From positions 744,001 to 808,000 of the forward strand of contig WLWY01000001.1 in NCBI GenBank assembly GCA_012103325.1: a stretch of 64,000 bases of DNA. The letters are read 5' to 3'. Shown piece by piece: positions 34,496 to 43,918 of the stretch (the first letter of the stretch is position 1; every line of letters starts with the position of its first letter). The notes under the pieces were generated by a model. That model searched no databases, was not told the origin of the DNA, and saw nothing but the letters and a program-made list of their open reading frames with translations. Source of the stretch: Alphaproteobacteria bacterium (lineage in GTDB: Bacteria > Pseudomonadota > Alphaproteobacteria > UBA8366 > GCA-2717185). The translations under genes and the position numbers were made by a program.

Positions 34496-35449
34496 TCAGA
34501 AGGCCCTTTCGCGCGGTGTCTCCAGGGCGCGCTCGACGGTGTTGCGCACCAGATGAACCAGGGCAGCGCAGGAGTCCGCGGGGATGCCGTCGCAGGCCGC
34601 GATCGCCCCGCCCCCACCGCCATCGATCAGGCCAAGCCCGACACCGACATAATGCAGATCCCGCTCCGTATCCGGGTCGTGGCACAACGCGGCGTCCTCG
34701 CGCAACAGCGCTAGGCCGGCGACAACGCCGGTACATCCGAGATTGGAGCTGTTGGCGACGACGAGCGCATCGCAGTCCGTCGCGCACAGAATGCCGCCGC
34801 CGCACGGCGTGCGATCCGCCAGATTGAGGCCCGGGAGTTCGCGAATCAGTTCATCTCGGATCTTGCCGTTGCCGAGTTCGTTACCGCCGTCGGTCACCGA
34901 TATCGTCGGCTTGCCCGCCGCCCGCATCAGCCGGAAACAGTCGTCGAAGGCATGGTGGTATTCGGTCAGCGGGAAACCGTTCATGCTGTAAATGTTACCC
35001 TCGCCGTTCTGGCCCAGCCGCTCGACCGCGACCATGGCGTCGTAGTCGCGTGCAATGGCTTCGTTGACGGCGGAGTCGCCGCGGACCACGGCTTCGACCG
35101 CGACGTCGAGACCGAGATGGCGGGCCAGGAAATCGATCGGCGGCGTCGCCTCGGGGTCGGAGTAGATCGTCACATCATGGCCGATTCGCGCCAAAGCCTG
35201 CGCCAGCACGACGGTGCCGTACGGCCCGTCGCTTTCGCCGACCGGCATCTGGTCCGGCACCCAGGCGCCGGTGACCATGGCGATGCGCATCGGATCGCCG
35301 GCCAGCGGACGCGCCGCTGCAAGGCACAGCGGTTCGTCATGCGCCGCGCGGGCGATCTCGAAGATGCGCCACTTGAACCCGCGCGGAATGCCGCGCCGAC
35401 GCATTTCCACGGCAAGCAACCTGTCGATATTCTCGGCGGCGATCTGCAT
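34496..35449 (-). CDS. DUF4392 (D-glutamate cyclase-like) protein
   Basis: A 317-residue protein of the DUF4392 family, whose animal member converts D-glutamate to 5-oxo-D-proline. Conserved segments visible here: TGAWVPDQMPVGESDGPYG, GGNELGNGKIRDEL and ANSSNLGCTGVVAGLALL. Start MQIAAENIDR is chosen for the AAGGAGG ten bases upstream. First gene of a three-gene minus-strand operon with a TauD-like protein and an LLM oxidoreductase, so a cyclisation or lactam step on an amino-acid-like substrate is a reasonable but untested idea. Confidence 0.85.
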   Translation of the reverse strand: MQIAAENIDRLLAVEMRRRGIPRGFKWRIFEIARAAHDEPLCLAAARPLAGDPMRIAMVTGAWVPDQMPVGESDGPYGTVVLAQALARIGHDVTIYSDPEATPPIDFLARHLGLDVAVEAVVRGDSAVNEAIARDYDAMVAVERLGQNGEGNIYSMNGFPLTEYHHAFDDCFRLMRAAGKPTISVTDGGNELGNGKIRDELIRELPGLNLADRTPCGGGILCATDCDALVVANSSNLGCTGVVAGLALLREDAALCHDPDTERDLHYVGVGLGLIDGGGGGAIAACDGIPADSCAALVHLVRNTVERALETPRERAF

Positions 35450-35469
35450 GGCGGCCTCCTTATCGCGCA

Positions 35470-35481
35470 ATCATGCATGAT
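35470..35481. promoter_or_regulatory. 12-bp perfect palindrome before the DUF4392 operon
   Basis: ATCATGCATGAT lies 20 bp upstream of the DUF4392 start, in the 92-bp divergent gap with the lipoprotein gene. Its size and place suit a repressor half-site pair, but no regulator is adjacent. Confidence 0.3.
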
Positions 35482-35541
35482 CCACACGGCATCGCGCTAG
35501 CATCTTGCTATCAATAGTCGTCAAACGGAATCGACCACGCT

Positions 35542-36033
35542 ATGCTCCGGGTCATGGTGTGGGGCACTCGATTAAACCGTCTATCGTGGGTGGTGGGCGC
35601 GCTTGGGCTACTCAGCGCGTGCACGCTTAACGAAACGGCGTTGCCGGCGACGGAACGGCCGGCCGGCGCGAATGTCGCGCTCGATTCCCGGCCCGTGACC
35701 GACATCCCGATCCCCGAAGACGCCACGCTCGACAATGAACGCTCGCTGATTCTGAGCAGCCGCGACCAGTGGACCGGGCGCATCGTCATGAAGGTCGGCC
35801 AGTCGCCGAGCAAGGCCTTCGCCTTCTATCAGCGCGAGATGCCGGCCTTCCGCTGGACGCCGATAATGAGCGTGCAATCGGAGATCAGCGTGCTGACCTT
35901 CACCCGCGAGGACCGGGCGGCCACGGTGCAAGTCCAGTCCCGGACCATCAGCGGCGCGATCGTCATCGTCACCATCGCCCCGCGCCAGGTCGGTCAGCCC
36001 GCGACAGTGCAGGCGGTACCGCTGGGACGTTAG
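35542..36033 (+). CDS. Putative lipoprotein, unknown function
   Basis: A 163-residue protein with a hydrophobic leader ending in the lipobox LLSAC (residues 23-27), so it is probably lipid-anchored to the inner leaflet of the outer membrane or the inner membrane. The mature part has RSLILSSRDQWTGRIVMKVG and FAFYQREMPAFRW, a compact alpha/beta region. I do not recognise a named family. The start could be the ATG five codons in. It is divergent from the DUF4392 operon and precedes the CoA-transferase gene by 104 bp. Confidence 0.8.
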   Translation: MLRVMVWGTRLNRLSWVVGALGLLSACTLNETALPATERPAGANVALDSRPVTDIPIPEDATLDNERSLILSSRDQWTGRIVMKVGQSPSKAFAFYQREMPAFRWTPIMSVQSEISVLTFTREDRAATVQVQSRTISGAIVIVTIAPRQVGQPATVQAVPLGR

Positions 36034-36137
36034 TCGCCACCGCATATTGCCTCGCGGTCGCCGCGGGCCTACAGTTTTGTATCAACACATTCTTCTTCGC
36101 ACGTAACGCGAAGCGCATCGATAAGGAGGGCCGCATC

Positions 36138-37352
36138 ATGGCGCAACCGAAAGGGCCGCTCGACGGGGTCAAAGTCGTCTCCTGCTCGACCGCGCAGGCG
36201 GGCACGGTCCCTTATATGCTAATGGCGGATCTGGGGGCGGAGGTCGTCAAGATCGAAGCGCCGGGAATCGGCGACCCGTCGCGTACCGCGGGGCAGGTGC
36301 CGGGTTATCCCAGTTCCTATTTCGAAACCAACAACCGCGGCGTCAAGAGCCTGACCTTGAACCTGAAGGAGCCGCGCGGGCGGGAAGTGCTCTACAAGCT
36401 GGTCGCGGACGCCGATGTGTTCGGTCAGAATTTCCGGCCCGGCGCGGCAGAGCGCAACGGTTTCGGTTATGAGGATCTGAAGAAGATCAATCCGAAGTTG
36501 GTCTACGCCTCCGTCTCGGGCTACGGACCGGACGGCCCGCATGCGGCGCTGCCGGGCACCGACGCGATGGGCCAGGCGCTCGGCGGCATAGCGGAAGCCT
36601 TCTCGACGCCGGGCCAGCCGATGCGCACCGGCATCGTGTCGGTCGCCGACGAGACCTGCGCGATTCTCACCTTCGGCGGCATCCTGGCGGCGCTCACCCA
36701 TGCGCGGTCGACGGGTGTCGGGCAGAAGGTCGACACATCGCTGCTCGGCGGACAGCTCCGCCTGATGGGCTGGACCCTGACCACAACGATGTGGCGCGAC
36801 CAGAACCCGGTGACGGGGCAGGCGCGGATCAACGGCACCGCCGAACATCCCGGCATGAGCGCCAGCTTCGAGGATAGCGACGGCAAGCCGTTTGTCTTCC
36901 AGCTTCGAGGCCAGGTTTGGAAGAAAGCAATGACGGCGCTTGGCTTCTACGAAGAGCTGGAAGCGATCGGGCTGCGCGATCTCGGTGTCGCCGTGACCTC
37001 CGATGAGAAGCGGGAGGCAATGCTCGCCAAGCTCGACGAATGCTTCGCGCGGGACGGCCGCGACCGTTGGGTGGACATCCTGCGCGCCGCCGATATCGTC
37101 GCCGCGCCGATCAATACGCTGCTGGAAGCGACCAACGATCCCGACGTGCTGGCCAACGGTTACGTTTCAGAGGCCGACTATCCGGAATACGGCAAGACGG
37201 CCAAGGTGCATGGGTCGCCGTGGAAATTTTCCGAAACCCCGGCGCAGATCGGTGTCGCGCCGAAGCTGGGCGAGCATACCGATGCCCTACTAGCGGGCGT
37301 CGGCTATACCAAAGCGGAAATTAAGGCGCTGCACGATGACGGTGTCGTCTGA
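36138..37352 (+). CDS. Family III CoA-transferase (CaiB/BaiF type)
   Basis: A 404-residue family III CoA-transferase moving CoA between carboxylic acids. The N-terminal MADLGAEVVKIEAPGIGDPSR and the Asp-containing GTDAMGQALGG, which fits the catalytic Asp position, are present, with the later AKVHGSPWKF near the end. Start chosen at the ATG behind AAGGAGGG. The enoyl-CoA hydratase gene follows 54 bp later, so an acid is probably activated here and then hydrated. Substrate unknown. Confidence 0.92.
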   Translation: MAQPKGPLDGVKVVSCSTAQAGTVPYMLMADLGAEVVKIEAPGIGDPSRTAGQVPGYPSSYFETNNRGVKSLTLNLKEPRGREVLYKLVADADVFGQNFRPGAAERNGFGYEDLKKINPKLVYASVSGYGPDGPHAALPGTDAMGQALGGIAEAFSTPGQPMRTGIVSVADETCAILTFGGILAALTHARSTGVGQKVDTSLLGGQLRLMGWTLTTTMWRDQNPVTGQARINGTAEHPGMSASFEDSDGKPFVFQLRGQVWKKAMTALGFYEELEAIGLRDLGVAVTSDEKREAMLAKLDECFARDGRDRWVDILRAADIVAAPINTLLEATNDPDVLANGYVSEADYPEYGKTAKVHGSPWKFSETPAQIGVAPKLGEHTDALLAGVGYTKAEIKALHDDGVV

Positions 37353-37406
37353 GCGGCCCCGTGCGCTATATCTACCAACGGAACACACTAACTGAGGGGA
37401 AATAAC

Positions 37407-38222
37407 ATGGCCTTCGTCGAAACCGAGCGCCACGGGCAGATCATGATCGTCCAGCTGAACCGGCCGGAACGGATGAATGCCATGGGATCCGAACTGCGGC
37501 GGGGGATGGCTGAGGCCTTCTCCGAATTCCGCACCGACGACGATCTGGAAGTCGCGATCTTCACCGGCACCGGCCGCGCCTTCTGCGCCGGCGAGGACAT
37601 GAAGGAATCGCTGGAGAAGGGCATCGTCGGCAGCCCGGACCCGGACCTCGAGGACCCGTTCATGAAGGGCACGCTGGAGAAACCGGTCATCGCTGCGGTC
37701 AACGGCTTCGCCATGGGCGGCGGCTTCATGATGGTGGAACGCACCGATCTGCGCGTTTCGGTGCCGGACGCGGTCTTCGAGATGTCGGAGGCGAAACGCT
37801 GGCTGCTCGGCGGTTACAATCACGGCCATGTCGCCGGCCTGCCGCATCCGGTCGCGACAGAGATGGCGCTTGGCTTCCGCTTCACCGCCAAGCGGCTACA
37901 CGAGGTCGGCTTCATCAACCGCCTGGCCGAGCCGGACGATCTGATCCCGACCGCCATGGAGATGGCGGAGCACATGCTGACCCTGCCGCCGGCGGCGCGG
38001 GTCAACACGATCTACATGATGCGCCAGATGCGGCCACAAGTGGCCCCCGACCTGGCCGCCCTGTCCGACGCGCTGCACGAGCATGGCGACAAGTCGGACC
38101 GCGTCGAATCCCGCGCCGCCTTCGCCGAGAAGCGCAAGCCGAACTGGAAGGGCTGGCTCAAGCCGGAAGACCGCTACAACATGCCGACCCTGGAGTCGAT
38201 CAAGAAGGATGCCGCCGACTAA
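37407..38222 (+). CDS. Enoyl-CoA hydratase/isomerase family protein
   Basis: A 271-residue crotonase-fold enzyme. Oxyanion-hole segments RAFCAGEDM (58-66) and VNGFAMGGGFMM (98-109) are present; the candidate catalytic acid lies in FEMSEAKRW (124-132). The last 105 residues (from 167) are nearly the same as a stranded fragment at 43.9-44.2 kb. It is the second gene after the CoA-transferase and converges on the peptide transporter operon; its stop overlaps the stop of the neighbouring ABC gene by a few bases. Confidence 0.9.
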   Translation: MAFVETERHGQIMIVQLNRPERMNAMGSELRRGMAEAFSEFRTDDDLEVAIFTGTGRAFCAGEDMKESLEKGIVGSPDPDLEDPFMKGTLEKPVIAAVNGFAMGGGFMMVERTDLRVSVPDAVFEMSEAKRWLLGGYNHGHVAGLPHPVATEMALGFRFTAKRLHEVGFINRLAEPDDLIPTAMEMAEHMLTLPPAARVNTIYMMRQMRPQVAPDLAALSDALHEHGDKSDRVESRAAFAEKRKPNWKGWLKPEDRYNMPTLESIKKDAAD

Positions 38223-39193
38223 TCCGTGTAGAGGTGGCAGGCGACGCGATGGCTGGGCGCGTTTTCGCGCAGCGGCGGCGACGTGACCCGACATTCGTCC
38301 ATCGCGAAAGGACACCGCGTATGGAACCGGCAGCCGCTGGGGGGATCGAGCGGCGACGGCACCTCGCCGGTCAGCACGATCTCGTCGTTCTGGGCATCGG
38401 GATGATCCGGCAGCACGGCGGAAAACAGCGCCTTCGTGTAGGGGTGCAGGACCTTGTCGAACAGATCTTCGGTCGGCGCATATTCGACGATCTCGCCCAG
38501 ATACATGACGGCGGTGTGGTGCGCCATCTGCCGCACCGTCGCCAGATCGTGCGCAACCAGCAGATAGGCGACGTTGTCGCGTTCCTGGATTTCCTTCAGC
38601 AGGTTCATCATTTGCGCCCGGATCGACACGTCGAGTGCCGAGACCGGCTCGTCCAGCACGATCAGTTTTGGGTTTAGCGCCAAGGCGCTGGCCAAGGCGA
38701 CACGCTGGCGCTGACCGCCGCTGAACTCGTGCGGGAATTGCTGCGCGTGCTCGGGGCGCAAGCCGACCTGACGCAAGAGATCGGCAACCCTATCGTCGAT
38801 CTCTTGGCGCGTGCCCCACTTGGTCACGACCAGCGGCTCGGCGATGATCTTGCCAACCCGCATGCGGGGATTGAGGGAGGACCACGGATCCTGGAACACG
38901 GCCTGCACGGTAGAGCGAAATTCGCGCAGCGCCTCGCCTTCCAAATCCTGAACCGGTTCGCCGTTCAGGAGCACGCGGCCGCTGGTCGGCTGCTCAAGCT
39001 GCAAGACCAGGCGCGACGTGGTCGTCTTGCCGCACCCGGACTCGCCGACCAGCCCCAGCGTCTCGCCGGCAGCGATGGTAAAATCGATATCGTCGACCGC
39101 CTTGACCTGCCCCAAGGTCTTCGAGAACAGGATGCCTTTGGTGTAGGGGAAATACTTGCGCAGCTTTTCGACGCGGAGCAGCGGTTCAGTCAT
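38219..39193 (-). CDS. Peptide ABC transporter ATP-binding protein (OppF/DppF type)
   Basis: A 324-residue ABC ATPase. Walker A GESGCGKTTTSRL (about 55), signature FSGGQRQRVALA and Walker B LIVLDEPVSALD are intact. The C-terminal CRFHTRCPFAMDEC carries the oligopeptide-type cysteine extension. It overlaps the start of its partner ATPase gene by 8 bp and is last in the five-gene importer operon. Confidence 0.95.
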   Translation of the reverse strand: MTEPLLRVEKLRKYFPYTKGILFSKTLGQVKAVDDIDFTIAAGETLGLVGESGCGKTTTSRLVLQLEQPTSGRVLLNGEPVQDLEGEALREFRSTVQAVFQDPWSSLNPRMRVGKIIAEPLVVTKWGTRQEIDDRVADLLRQVGLRPEHAQQFPHEFSGGQRQRVALASALALNPKLIVLDEPVSALDVSIRAQMMNLLKEIQERDNVAYLLVAHDLATVRQMAHHTAVMYLGEIVEYAPTEDLFDKVLHPYTKALFSAVLPDHPDAQNDEIVLTGEVPSPLDPPSGCRFHTRCPFAMDECRVTSPPLRENAPSHRVACHLYTD

Positions 39194-40163
39194 CCGCTAA
39201 CCTCCAGCAAGACGCCGAATGTTCCTCTCCCGCGTGGAACGTGTCCGGATAAGCGGCCTGACAACGCGCTTCGGCGAATTCGCAGCGTGGCGCGAAGCGA
39301 CAGCCTTCCGGCAAATCGGAAAGCGCCGGCGGCTGGCCTTCGATCGTGTGCAGGAGGCCGACCTCCTGACGCATCTTCGGCACCGACGCGATCAGCGCCT
39401 GGGTGTAAGGGTGCGCCGGGTTGTCGAACACCTCGCGCACCGGACCGCTTTCGACGATGCGCCCGGCATACATTACGGCGACGCGGTCGCACATTTTCGC
39501 CACCACGCCGAAATCGTGGGTGATGAACAGCATCGCCATATCTGTGCTGGCCTGCAGCTCCTTTAGCAACTGCAGATACTGCAACTGGATCGTTACGTCG
39601 AGCGCCGTCGTCGGTTCGTCCGCGATCATCACTTGCGGTTCGCAGCTGATCGCAATGGCCCCGACGACGCGCTGCTTCATGCCGCCGCTGAGCTGATGCG
39701 GATATTGCCGGATCCGCTGTTCCGGCGCGGCCAGCTTGACCCGGCGCAGCACATCAACAACACGCTGCATCACCGAACCGCGGCCGGCTCCATTCTGCCG
39801 CGCGACGGCTTCCTGCAGCTGATCGCCGATGGTGAAGACCGGATTCAAGGAAGTCTGCGGATCCTGCAGGATCATGGCAATCTTTTGCCCGCGGATCTGG
39901 CGCATTTCCCGGTCGGACTTGTCGAGCAGGTTTTCGCCATCCAGCACGACTTCGCCTCGCACCGTGCGCGCCGCGTCCTTCGGCAGCAGACGCAGCAGCG
40001 ACAGCGCGGTCACGCTCTTGCCGCAACCGGACTCGCCAACCAGCCCCAGCACCTCGCCGCGGCGCAGCGAGAAGCTGACGCCGTCGACCGCCTGCACCAC
40101 ACCGCGGCGCAGGAAGAAATGGGTGTGCAGGTCGCGGACTTCGAGGACGGTCTCGCCGGTCAT
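39186..40163 (-). CDS. Peptide ABC transporter ATP-binding protein (OppD/DppD type)
   Basis: A 325-residue ABC ATPase. Walker A GESGCGKSVTALSL, signature LSGGMKQRVVGA and Walker B VMIADEPTTALD are intact, with the C-terminal CRFAPRCEFAEARC extension. Start MTGETVLEVRD overlaps the preceding permease stop by ATGA (40160-40163). With the OppF-type partner it energises import of a peptide or similar solute. Confidence 0.95.
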   Translation of the reverse strand: MTGETVLEVRDLHTHFFLRRGVVQAVDGVSFSLRRGEVLGLVGESGCGKSVTALSLLRLLPKDAARTVRGEVVLDGENLLDKSDREMRQIRGQKIAMILQDPQTSLNPVFTIGDQLQEAVARQNGAGRGSVMQRVVDVLRRVKLAAPEQRIRQYPHQLSGGMKQRVVGAIAISCEPQVMIADEPTTALDVTIQLQYLQLLKELQASTDMAMLFITHDFGVVAKMCDRVAVMYAGRIVESGPVREVFDNPAHPYTQALIASVPKMRQEVGLLHTIEGQPPALSDLPEGCRFAPRCEFAEARCQAAYPDTFHAGEEHSASCWRLADD

Positions 40164-40993
40164 AGCTGACGCAACTTCGGATCGAGACGGTCGCGCAACC
40201 AGTCTCCGAACAGATTGAAGGCGAGCACGACCATGGTAATCGCAATGCCCGGGATCAGGGACAGCCACCAGGCGCTGGTGATCTTGCCGCGGCCTTCCGC
40301 GACCATCAGACCCCAGGACGGCGTGGGCGGCGGAATGCCCGCGCCAAGGAAACTGAGCGACGCCTCAGCGACGATGACCACGCCGATGTTCAAGGTGACC
40401 AGCACCATGAAGGTGTTGAGCACGTTCGGCAGGATGTGGGTCGCCATGATCCGCGCCGGCGAACAGCCATGCACTTTGGCCAGTGCCACAAAATCGCGCT
40501 CCTTCAGGGCCAGCACCTCGCCCCGCACGACGCGGGCGAAGCCGGCCCAGAGCAGTATGCTGATCGCAATCACCAGGGTTTTCATGCCCTGCCCCATGGT
40601 CACCGCCAGCAGCAGCGCGAACAGGATGGCAGGAAAGGCGAAGGCCGCGTCGACCAAGCGCATCAGGAAGCTGTCCAGCCGCCCACCGACATAACCGGAG
40701 ACGATCCCGATCAGCAAGCCCACCCCGCCGCCGACGCTCAGCGCCAGCGCGGTCACGATCAGGCTGACCCGTGCGCCATAGAACATCCGGGTGAGGACGT
40801 CGCGGCCGAAAATATCCGTGCCGAGCAAATACTTTGTCGAACCGCCTTCCTCCCAGAAGGGCGGTTTGAGCTTGTCCGACAAGGTTTGATCGGTCGGGGA
40901 ATGCGGCGTCAGCACCGGTGCAAACACCGCCATGAAGATCATGGCACCGATGATGATGAGCGAGGTCCAGGGCAGCCGACGCATGACCGTCAC
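40160..40993 (-). CDS. Peptide ABC transporter permease (DppC type)
   Basis: A 277-residue inner-membrane permease with six helices and the coupling-loop EAA motif around LALKERDFVALAKVHG. The N-terminus has GTDIFGRDVLTRMFYGARVSL, the usual DppC/OppC signature. It overlaps both neighbours by 4 bp (ATGA), showing tight translational coupling. Confidence 0.95.
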   Translation of the reverse strand: MTVMRRLPWTSLIIIGAMIFMAVFAPVLTPHSPTDQTLSDKLKPPFWEEGGSTKYLLGTDIFGRDVLTRMFYGARVSLIVTALALSVGGGVGLLIGIVSGYVGGRLDSFLMRLVDAAFAFPAILFALLLAVTMGQGMKTLVIAISILLWAGFARVVRGEVLALKERDFVALAKVHGCSPARIMATHILPNVLNTFMVLVTLNIGVVIVAEASLSFLGAGIPPPTPSWGLMVAEGRGKITSAWWLSLIPGIAITMVVLAFNLFGDWLRDRLDPKLRQL

Positions 40994-41907
40994 GTATAAC
41001 GGATGCGCGGATCGACATAGGCATACAGAATGTCGACCAGCAGATTGATGAAAAGAATAAGGATGGCGTCCATAATGATAACCGCCTGCAGCAGCGGGAA
41101 GTCCCGGAAGATCACCGCCTCATAGGTGAGCCGCCCGACACCGGGCCAAGCGAATACCGTTTCCGTTACGATGGCCCCCGTCACCAGGCCGCCCATGAAC
41201 ACACCCCACAGGGAAAGCACGGGAATCAGCGCGTTGCGCAGACAGTGTTTCCAGATGACTTTGAATTCGCTGAGACCTTTGATGCGGGCGAGCTTGACGA
41301 ATTCGCTATCGAGAATTTCCAGCATGCTGGAGCGGATCAACCGCATGAACCCGGCAACGAGAAAAGTCCCCAGGGTGATCGTCGGCAGGATGTAGTGCGT
41401 GAAGCCGCCCATCCGGGCCGACGGCAGCCAGCCGAGCTGAACGCTGAATAGGTAAATCAACAGAATGCCAAGCCAGAAATTCGGCGTCGCAATGCCCAGT
41501 ACCGCGATCGCGCCGGAAAACCGGTCGGTAACACTGCCGCGCCGCAGCGCTGACAGGATGCCGAGCGGTATGGCCAACACTAGTGCGACAATCATCGTCG
41601 CCGGCACGATCTTCATCGTGTTCGGCAAACGCGAGAAGAAGACCTCGGCGGCGGGCTGGCGATAGCGGATCGAAAGGCCGAGATCCCCCTGAAGCGCATT
41701 CCCCATGAAGATGAAAAACTGCGTGTGCACCGGGCCATCCAGCCCCAGCGTCTCGATCATCTCCTGCCGGTCTTCCTCGCTCGCGTCCTCCGGCAACACC
41801 ATGTCCGCCGGATTACCGGTAAGGCGGCCGAGGAAGAAGACGATTGTGGTGACGATGAGGACGAGGAACACGCCCTGCAACAACCGTTGCACAATATAAC
41901 GCCGCAT
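40990..41907 (-). CDS. Peptide ABC transporter permease (DppB type)
   Basis: A 305-residue inner-membrane permease; helices at the N-terminus (VFLVLIVTTIVFFLGRL) and across 100-300, with the EAA loop near LDSEFVKLARIKGLSEFKV. It forms a heterodimer with the next gene's product. The substrate-binding protein gene is 78 bp upstream. Confidence 0.95.
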   Translation of the reverse strand: MRRYIVQRLLQGVFLVLIVTTIVFFLGRLTGNPADMVLPEDASEEDRQEMIETLGLDGPVHTQFFIFMGNALQGDLGLSIRYRQPAAEVFFSRLPNTMKIVPATMIVALVLAIPLGILSALRRGSVTDRFSGAIAVLGIATPNFWLGILLIYLFSVQLGWLPSARMGGFTHYILPTITLGTFLVAGFMRLIRSSMLEILDSEFVKLARIKGLSEFKVIWKHCLRNALIPVLSLWGVFMGGLVTGAIVTETVFAWPGVGRLTYEAVIFRDFPLLQAVIIMDAILILFINLLVDILYAYVDPRIRYT

Positions 41908-41985
41908 TCAGCCTCATCCCCGCGTTACACCAAGGAACGTTGATAGTGACCCGCCGCGGAGTCCGCGGCGGGCACACAATACTTC

Positions 41986-43629
41986 CTACGGCCAGGCTTT
42001 TTGGCCCGGCAGCGGCATGCGCTCGAACACATCGCCAAACTCATGACGTCCGGGGATCGGCTTGAAGTGGCCGACTTTCTTGGGATTGACTGCCCAATAG
42101 CCTTTGCCTTCAATGATCGGCACCGCCATCCAGCTGTCGGCGACCATCTCCAACATCTTGTCGGTCTTTTGCGCCCGCTTGGCGTCGTCCTGCTCTGCTA
42201 CGAGGCTGAGATGGAGGTTGTCGAAGTCTTGGCACCGCTGTGGGCAGTCGGTCTTGGAACCGAAAAGGTGGTGACCGCCCTTGCTGTGGAACCCACCGTA
42301 ATACCGCGCCGCGGCCACCGGCCGGCCGGCTGTACGGAACATCGAAGTGTGGCCTGCAAGCTTCTTCTGATCGCCGCGATAGAGCAGCCGGAACGCCCCC
42401 CATTCGTAGTGCTTGATCTTTACCTTAACACCGATCTTGTTCCAGAAATCCGCGACCGCGACACCAATCTGCGTCATGTAGGGCGTACCCGGCAAAGCGG
42501 TGTTGGCGAAGTTCAAGTCGAACCCGTTCGGATAACCCGCTTCGGAGAGCAGTTGTTTCGCCCGTGCCGGATCGTAGCGCAGCGCCTTCTTGCCCCACGC
42601 CTGCCAACGCGCCGTGTCGATATCGGAACTGTATCCGAAGGTCGCGAACGGCATCGGCCAACTCGCCTGGCCGTACATAACATGATCGATGATCGACTGC
42701 CGATCGATCGCCAGCGAAAGTGCCTCGCGCACGCGTTTATCGGCGATTGGCGATTTCGCGAATTCGGAGCGGTAGGCGCCCCAGAACTGATAGACCGCCT
42801 GCATCGTCGATGGAACGGAGACGACTTTAAGCTTCGCGACCTCGACTTCCTGCAGCGATTCCGGACTGATACTGGCGATTGCCGCCTCGCCGGTGCGGAC
42901 CATTGCAACGCGGGTGCTTTCTTCCGGCACCAACAGGATGACCAGCTTCTTGAAGTTTGGCTTGCCGCGCCAGTGCGGGTGGTCGACGGCCTCATATTCG
43001 ATACGGTCGCCCTGAACGCTGCGCACGAACTTCCACGGACCACTTCCGACCGGGTTCTTGCGGAACTCCTTCACGCCGACCTTTTCGATATACTTCTTGG
43101 GCATGAGCTGCCCTTCCTGGAACACGGCACGGCTCATGCTCGCCGGGAAATGCACCTGAACGCCGTTGGTGAAGATCTGTACGGTGTGATCGTCGATCAC
43201 CTCGATCTTCTTGACGTTCCGCCGCAGCGCCGAAGCGCGGGACGCGAGCGACTCTTTGGTCATCGTCCGCTCGAGACTGAACTTGACGTCGTGCGCGGTG
43301 AGTGAATCGCCGTTGTGCCATTTCAGGCCCTTCTGCAGATAGAAGGTCCAGCTTTGGCCATCGTCTGCAAGTTCCCAGCGTTCCGCGACACCGGGACCGA
43401 TGCCACCCTTTTCGAAATTGAAGCCGACCAGCGCGTCGAACACGGGGGCCTGGTAGTGCGCATGCGGCGCGCGGCCCTCCAAGATCGGATCCATGGTCTG
43501 CCCGCCCAACGTGTCGAGCGCAATGACCAGGGTTCCCTCCTGATCCGCCGCCGATGGCAACGGAACCCAAATGAACACAGTTAAAAGAAGCGAAAACAGC
43601 CAACCGAAGAACGGCCCTCGATGGGTCAT
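41986..43629 (-). CDS. ABC transporter substrate-binding protein, family 5
   Basis: A 547-residue periplasmic solute receptor of the DppA/OppA family. The signal peptide LFSLLLTVFIWVPLPSAADQ ends near residue 29. Family segments include GVAERWELADDGQSWTFYL and DVKFSLERTM. First gene of the importer operon. The bound solute, perhaps a peptide, opine or nickel chelate, cannot be told from sequence. The 222-bp gap upstream to 43851 holds its promoter and no gene that I can see. Confidence 0.93.
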   Translation of the reverse strand: MTHRGPFFGWLFSLLLTVFIWVPLPSAADQEGTLVIALDTLGGQTMDPILEGRAPHAHYQAPVFDALVGFNFEKGGIGPGVAERWELADDGQSWTFYLQKGLKWHNGDSLTAHDVKFSLERTMTKESLASRASALRRNVKKIEVIDDHTVQIFTNGVQVHFPASMSRAVFQEGQLMPKKYIEKVGVKEFRKNPVGSGPWKFVRSVQGDRIEYEAVDHPHWRGKPNFKKLVILLVPEESTRVAMVRTGEAAIASISPESLQEVEVAKLKVVSVPSTMQAVYQFWGAYRSEFAKSPIADKRVREALSLAIDRQSIIDHVMYGQASWPMPFATFGYSSDIDTARWQAWGKKALRYDPARAKQLLSEAGYPNGFDLNFANTALPGTPYMTQIGVAVADFWNKIGVKVKIKHYEWGAFRLLYRGDQKKLAGHTSMFRTAGRPVAAARYYGGFHSKGGHHLFGSKTDCPQRCQDFDNLHLSLVAEQDDAKRAQKTDKMLEMVADSWMAVPIIEGKGYWAVNPKKVGHFKPIPGRHEFGDVFERMPLPGQKAWP

Positions 43630-43851
43630 GACCTACCTCCCTGTTTTAATAAACCATGTTTTTGCGGATTGATTTACGCGTTCTTGTCTGCGGTCCTCAT
43701 ACTCATTGAATGCGCGATTTGATATCGATGATGCACCCTGAATTAGACGCGGTCAACGGCACCTCCAACCGGGCCGGGAAATGCAAACAGACGTGCGCGC
43801 GTATAGCGCGGTAGATAAATACGTACTGGCTTAACGCGGAGCGTTACCGGA

Positions 43852-43918
43852 TCAATGGCTCATCGACTCGCCGGAACCGCCATCGACAGCGATCGAGTGG
43901 CCTGTGACGATGTTGGCT
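43852..43918 (-). pseudogene. 3' fragment of a short-chain dehydrogenase gene
   Basis: The minus strand encodes only the C-terminus EANIVTGHSIAVDGGSGES ending MSH-stop. It matches the end of the SDR at 52199-52993 (DIVTGQSIAVDGGSGES). Nothing upstream continues as an SDR: at about 43918 the sequence changes to an enoyl-CoA hydratase fragment in the opposite orientation. A recombination scar. Confidence 0.75.
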
